A stretch of 11,008 nt of DNA from positions 1 to 11,008 of the forward strand of contig JAURNJ010000345.1 of NCBI GenBank assembly GCA_030830245.1. Reading direction: 5' to 3'. Shown piece by piece: positions 8,442-11,008 of the stretch (position 1 is its first letter; every line of letters starts with the position of its first letter). This DNA comes from Novosphingobium sp. (GTDB taxonomy: Bacteria > Pseudomonadota > Alphaproteobacteria > Sphingomonadales > Sphingomonadaceae). The notes beneath the pieces were generated by a model. It saw nothing but the letters and a program-made list of their open reading frames with translations. It did not search any database and was not told the origin of the DNA. A program made the position numbers and the translations under genes.

Positions 8442-9686
8442 CTAAGCTGCCTCGGCCAGCCCCAGTATCCGCGCGCGCGATTCTTCGGTGAAATAGTCCT
8501 CCGGAACCAGTTCGGGTCCGCCCAGCGTGGCGAGGCCATACATCCGCAGCGTGGGGTCCGCTGCGGCGCGGCGGGCGAAATCGGCCCGGCGCGCTTCTGC
8601 CTCCTCGCCGAACTCGACTTCCAGCCGCGACATGACCTGCGCGGCAAAGCGCAGGCGGCGCAGCCGTTCGTAGCGTTCCTCGCCATAAGGCTTGAACGCC
8701 ACGCCGCTCCAATCGTCCGAACCGAGCAGGATATCGCTGACGATCCGCACGTCGCGGTAGGTGATCGACAGACCCAGCCCGAGGATCGGGTCGTTCCACC
8801 CGCCTGCGTCGCCGACCAGCACGAATCCCTCGCCAAACGGCTCATCGGTCCAGGCATCGCTGTTGTGGTAGGAAAGCAGGGGGCCGGCAGGCTCGCCCTC
8901 GACGATCGCACGGTTCCTCGGTGAAGACCGGAAAGCGAAGGCATCGAGGAACTTGCGCGCGCCTTCCGGCCCGGCAAAGCGCTTGGCCTCCTCGATGGGA
9001 TAGCCGCCATAGACGCGCACTCGCCCGTCGCCCTGTGGGAAGGCGAGGAAGTGAAAGTCTCCCTCGGTGCCGGTCGCCTGGACAAGTTCGTCCCAATCGT
9101 CGACACCCTCGACCAGCATGCCAGCAAACCAGTGGTGCGGCTCGTCGCGGTGAAGCGTGATGCCTGCGGCCTTGCGCACCATCGACATGCGCCCGTCCGC
9201 CCCGACGACCAGCCGCGCGGTTGCGACGTGGTCGCCCGAAGCATCGCCGAAGCGCACCCGAGGCGAGTTTCCAAGAACCACCTCGTTGACGCTCACCCCG
9301 CGCCGCGCAACCGCCCCCGCAGCGCGTGCCGCGTCGAACAGCGTCTGGCAGTGATGCGGGTGGCCGATGCACAGCGGGCCGGGCACGTCGGGCACGAACA
9401 TGCCAAGGTCCATCGCCAGCTTTTCCGCTTCGGCAGGATCGTGGCCCTTGCCATAGCCAATGTGCCTGGTCAGGTGGTGGCCACCGGCCGCCATCAGCGT
9501 GTCGTAGAGACCGAGGCGCTTGGTTTCGGCAACACCCCAGGGCGAAATCCATTCGCCGCGCACGCGGTCTTCGTAAACCGTGCTCTGCTCCAGCAGCAGG
9601 ACGGAGCGCCCGGCCCGCGCCATCACCGTCGCCAGCGCAGGGCCGCCAATGCCGCCACCCACGATTATAAGGTCAAAGTCGGCCAC
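8442..9686 (-). CDS. FAD-dependent oxidoreductase of the aromatic-ring hydroxylase (UbiH/PHBH-like) superfamily
   Basis: 414 residues from the chosen start. The N-terminal Rossmann motif DLIIVGGGIGGPALA binds the ADP part of FAD. The second motif is VVGADGRMSMVRKAAG (DG motif) and the third is VGDAGGWNDPILGLGLS (GD motif contacting the FAD ribityl chain). This order is that of single-component flavoprotein monooxygenases and related reductases; the tryptophan motif of flavin halogenases (WxWxIP) is not seen. The substrate is unknown. The frame is open to a TTG at 9719 overlapping the upstream stop codon. However, the GTG at 9686 has GGGAGG six bases before it and places VADFDLIIVGGG at the N-terminus as in relatives, so I take GTG. 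It lies 29 bases downstream of the L,D-transpeptidase gene and may share its transcript, a pairing with no evident functional logic. Confidence 0.88.
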   Translation of the reverse strand: MADFDLIIVGGGIGGPALATVMARAGRSVLLLEQSTVYEDRVRGEWISPWGVAETKRLGLYDTLMAAGGHHLTRHIGYGKGHDPAEAEKLAMDLGMFVPDVPGPLCIGHPHHCQTLFDAARAAGAVARRGVSVNEVVLGNSPRVRFGDASGDHVATARLVVGADGRMSMVRKAAGITLHRDEPHHWFAGMLVEGVDDWDELVQATGTEGDFHFLAFPQGDGRVRVYGGYPIEEAKRFAGPEGARKFLDAFAFRSSPRNRAIVEGEPAGPLLSYHNSDAWTDEPFGEGFVLVGDAGGWNDPILGLGLSITYRDVRIVSDILLGSDDWSGVAFKPYGEERYERLRRLRFAAQVMSRLEVEFGEEAEARRADFARRAAADPTLRMYGLATLGGPELVPEDYFTEESRARILGLAEAA

Positions 9687-9692
9687 ACTGTC

Positions 9693-9698
9693 CCTCCC
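9693..9698 (-). promoter_or_regulatory. Ribosome binding site that fixes the GTG start of the oxidoreductase
   Basis: GGGAGG on the minus strand, six bases before the GTG at 9684-9686. It decides the start against the TTG at 9719, which has no such site. Confidence 0.8.
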
Positions 9699-9715
9699 TC
9701 GGGTCGCGGGCGCAA

Positions 9716-11008
9716 TCAAAGCGGATTGTCGAGCTTGATAATCGCTTCGTCGCTCTTTCGCTGCGTCGTCTTCAACTGGCGCGGTGCTTCGAAGCTCGCG
9801 AGCACCGGCTTGTCCCGGCCATAGATGTCGCCGAACTGGCGCAAGGTGCCATCGATGTCCGTGCCCATCGTGAAATAGGTCAGATAGACCGGGAAAGTGC
9901 GGGTCATCTGCACCTTGGTGTACTTGCGTGAGGTGGAGATCGCGGCCGCTTCGGCAGCGGGCATCTTCGCGCCCAGGATCGCCATGGTCATGCCCAACTC
10001 GACCGCCCGCTCGGTGCGGATGCAGCCATGGCTGTAGGCGCGGACCTCGTGATCGAAATACTGCTTGCTTGGCGTGTCATGCAGATAGATCGCATGCGGA
10101 TTGGGCATGTCGATCTTCATCAGGCCAAGGGCATTGCTAGGTCCGGGCTGCTGGACCACGGTAATCATGCCGTTCTTGGCCTTGCTTACCTTATAGTTTT
10201 GCGCCTTCGCCCGCGCCGGATTGCCAAGCAGCTGCGCGCCCAACCCCTCGCCCTTGACGATTGACTGCGGCACCGTCCACGTCGGGTTGAACACCACCGC
10301 CGTCACCGTTTCGGCTAGCTGCGGCGTGGCCGTGCGGCCCGGCTTGCCAACGACCGTGCGATAGGTGCGGATGTTCCTGCCCTTGACCGCGAGGCGAAGC
10401 TGGAATTCGGGCACATTGGTCATCAGGTAGATGTCGCCCAGATCGCGACGGAGCCAGCGCCAGCGATCCATGTTGGCGCGGATGATCGCGCGTCGCGCGT
10501 GTTGTTCCGGCGAGGTCTGTGCCAGCGCGATCTTGAGCGCACCATAGTCGGCATGCGACGGCGCAAGCGACGCGAGCACCCCGGCCACGTCGCCACGGGC
10601 AAGCGCATCGGCCATCAGCTTGTCGGTCGGCATGTCATCCTGATCGGGATCGACCGCGAACCACTGCACTCGTGCGCTCATCGGGGTGCGCCCATCGCGC
10701 AGGTCTTCGGCAAGCCAAGCGAACGAATTGCTCGCAGCCTCGTCGAGCGCTAGCCCCGTCCCCTTCGCCATGGCTGCACGCAGCAGGTCGGGACGGTAGT
10801 CGGCAGGAAACAGGCCTTCGCGCTCGATCCCCTCGATGACAGCCAGCAAGGCGCCCGCATCGCGATAGGTCCAACTCCTGACCGGCTCGACCACCGGCTG
10901 CGGCTTGGCAGAGGGCTCTACGGCGGTCGGCGCAGTCGCAGCATCAATCGCGTTGGTCGTTGCGGTGGGCTGGGCGAGGCTCGGTGCTGCGACAAGAACC
11001 AGCAGGCC
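9716..11008 (-). CDS. Exported L,D-transpeptidase of the YcbB type, N-terminus cut by window edge
   Basis: Cross-links peptidoglycan in the periplasm through L,D (typically 3-3) peptide bonds, or attaches proteins to it. The frame stays open to the window edge, so the methionine-like start at 10894 (a GTG) is not the real one. The outermost visible residues, GLLVLVAAPSLAQP, look like the end of a signal peptide with cleavage after SLA, followed by a Thr/Ala/Pro-rich linker. Then comes an LdtD-type scaffold segment (ALLAVIEGIEREGLFPADY), the segment DRWRWLRRDLGDIYLMTNVP, and the YkuD catalytic domain with HDTPSK and SHGCIR. The catalytic cysteine is codon 10022-10024 and the adjacent His 10028-10030. 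The usual peptidoglycan-binding domain between scaffold and catalytic parts appears missing: only about 60 residues lie there. About 430 residues are visible. Confidence 0.9.
   Translation of the reverse strand, partial: GLLVLVAAPSLAQPTATTNAIDAATAPTAVEPSAKPQPVVEPVRSWTYRDAGALLAVIEGIEREGLFPADYRPDLLRAAMAKGTGLALDEAASNSFAWLAEDLRDGRTPMSARVQWFAVDPDQDDMPTDKLMADALARGDVAGVLASLAPSHADYGALKIALAQTSPEQHARRAIIRANMDRWRWLRRDLGDIYLMTNVPEFQLRLAVKGRNIRTYRTVVGKPGRTATPQLAETVTAVVFNPTWTVPQSIVKGEGLGAQLLGNPARAKAQNYKVSKAKNGMITVVQQPGPSNALGLMKIDMPNPHAIYLHDTPSKQYFDHEVRAYSHGCIRTERAVELGMTMAILGAKMPAAEAAAISTSRKYTKVQMTRTFPVYLTYFTMGTDIDGTLRQFGDIYGRDKPVLASFEAPRQLKTTQRKSDEAIIKLDNPL

Overview
The window looks like ordinary chromosome from a GC-rich alphaproteobacterium, most likely of the Sphingomonadales (Erythrobacter/Sphingomonas type). 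The evidence is the protein flavour, the dense gene packing, the methionine synthase split into two polypeptides, and an ArsR-methyltransferase fusion heading the metF-metH operon. The taxonomic placement is inference; no rRNA or other marker gene is present. I see no tRNA, CRISPR array, insertion sequence or phage gene, and no gene-free stretch longer than about 200 bases.

Left part (1-1831, minus strand). A glutamine-dependent NAD+ synthetase (nadE) runs off the left edge, so its last ~130 residues are missing. Upstream of it is a gene for a tiny, extremely acidic Ala/Glu-rich lipoprotein. Between the two lie a GC-rich stem-loop and a textbook intrinsic terminator that insulates nadE. The lipoprotein gene diverges from the methionine operon across a 182-base region holding the promoters of both directions.

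Centre (1832-7409, plus strand). This is a four-gene methionine-cycle operon: an ArsR-type DNA-binding domain fused to a SAM-dependent methyltransferase, then metF, then metH as two genes (homocysteine/zinc half; folate, cobalamin and reactivation half). The first three genes are joined by ATGA stop/start overlaps and the last follows after 15 bases. A perfect 20-bp palindrome lies within the putative core promoter, only 10 bases before the regulator's start codon. This suggests autoregulation of the whole operon, probably in response to SAM or SAH, from a nearly leaderless transcript. It is the most interesting feature of the window. Together the enzymes make 5-methyl-THF and use it to remethylate homocysteine to methionine, the SAM precursor.

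Right part (7464-11008). A hormone-sensitive-lipase-type alpha/beta hydrolase follows the operon on the plus strand. It converges, six bases from stop to stop, on a minus-strand pair: an FAD-dependent monooxygenase-like oxidoreductase and, upstream of it, an exported YcbB-type L,D-transpeptidase whose start lies beyond the right edge.

Several start codons differ from those of the longest open frames: 3726 for metH part 1, 4788 for metH part 2, 7464 for the hydrolase, and GTG at 9686 for the oxidoreductase. The transpeptidase is open to the window edge.
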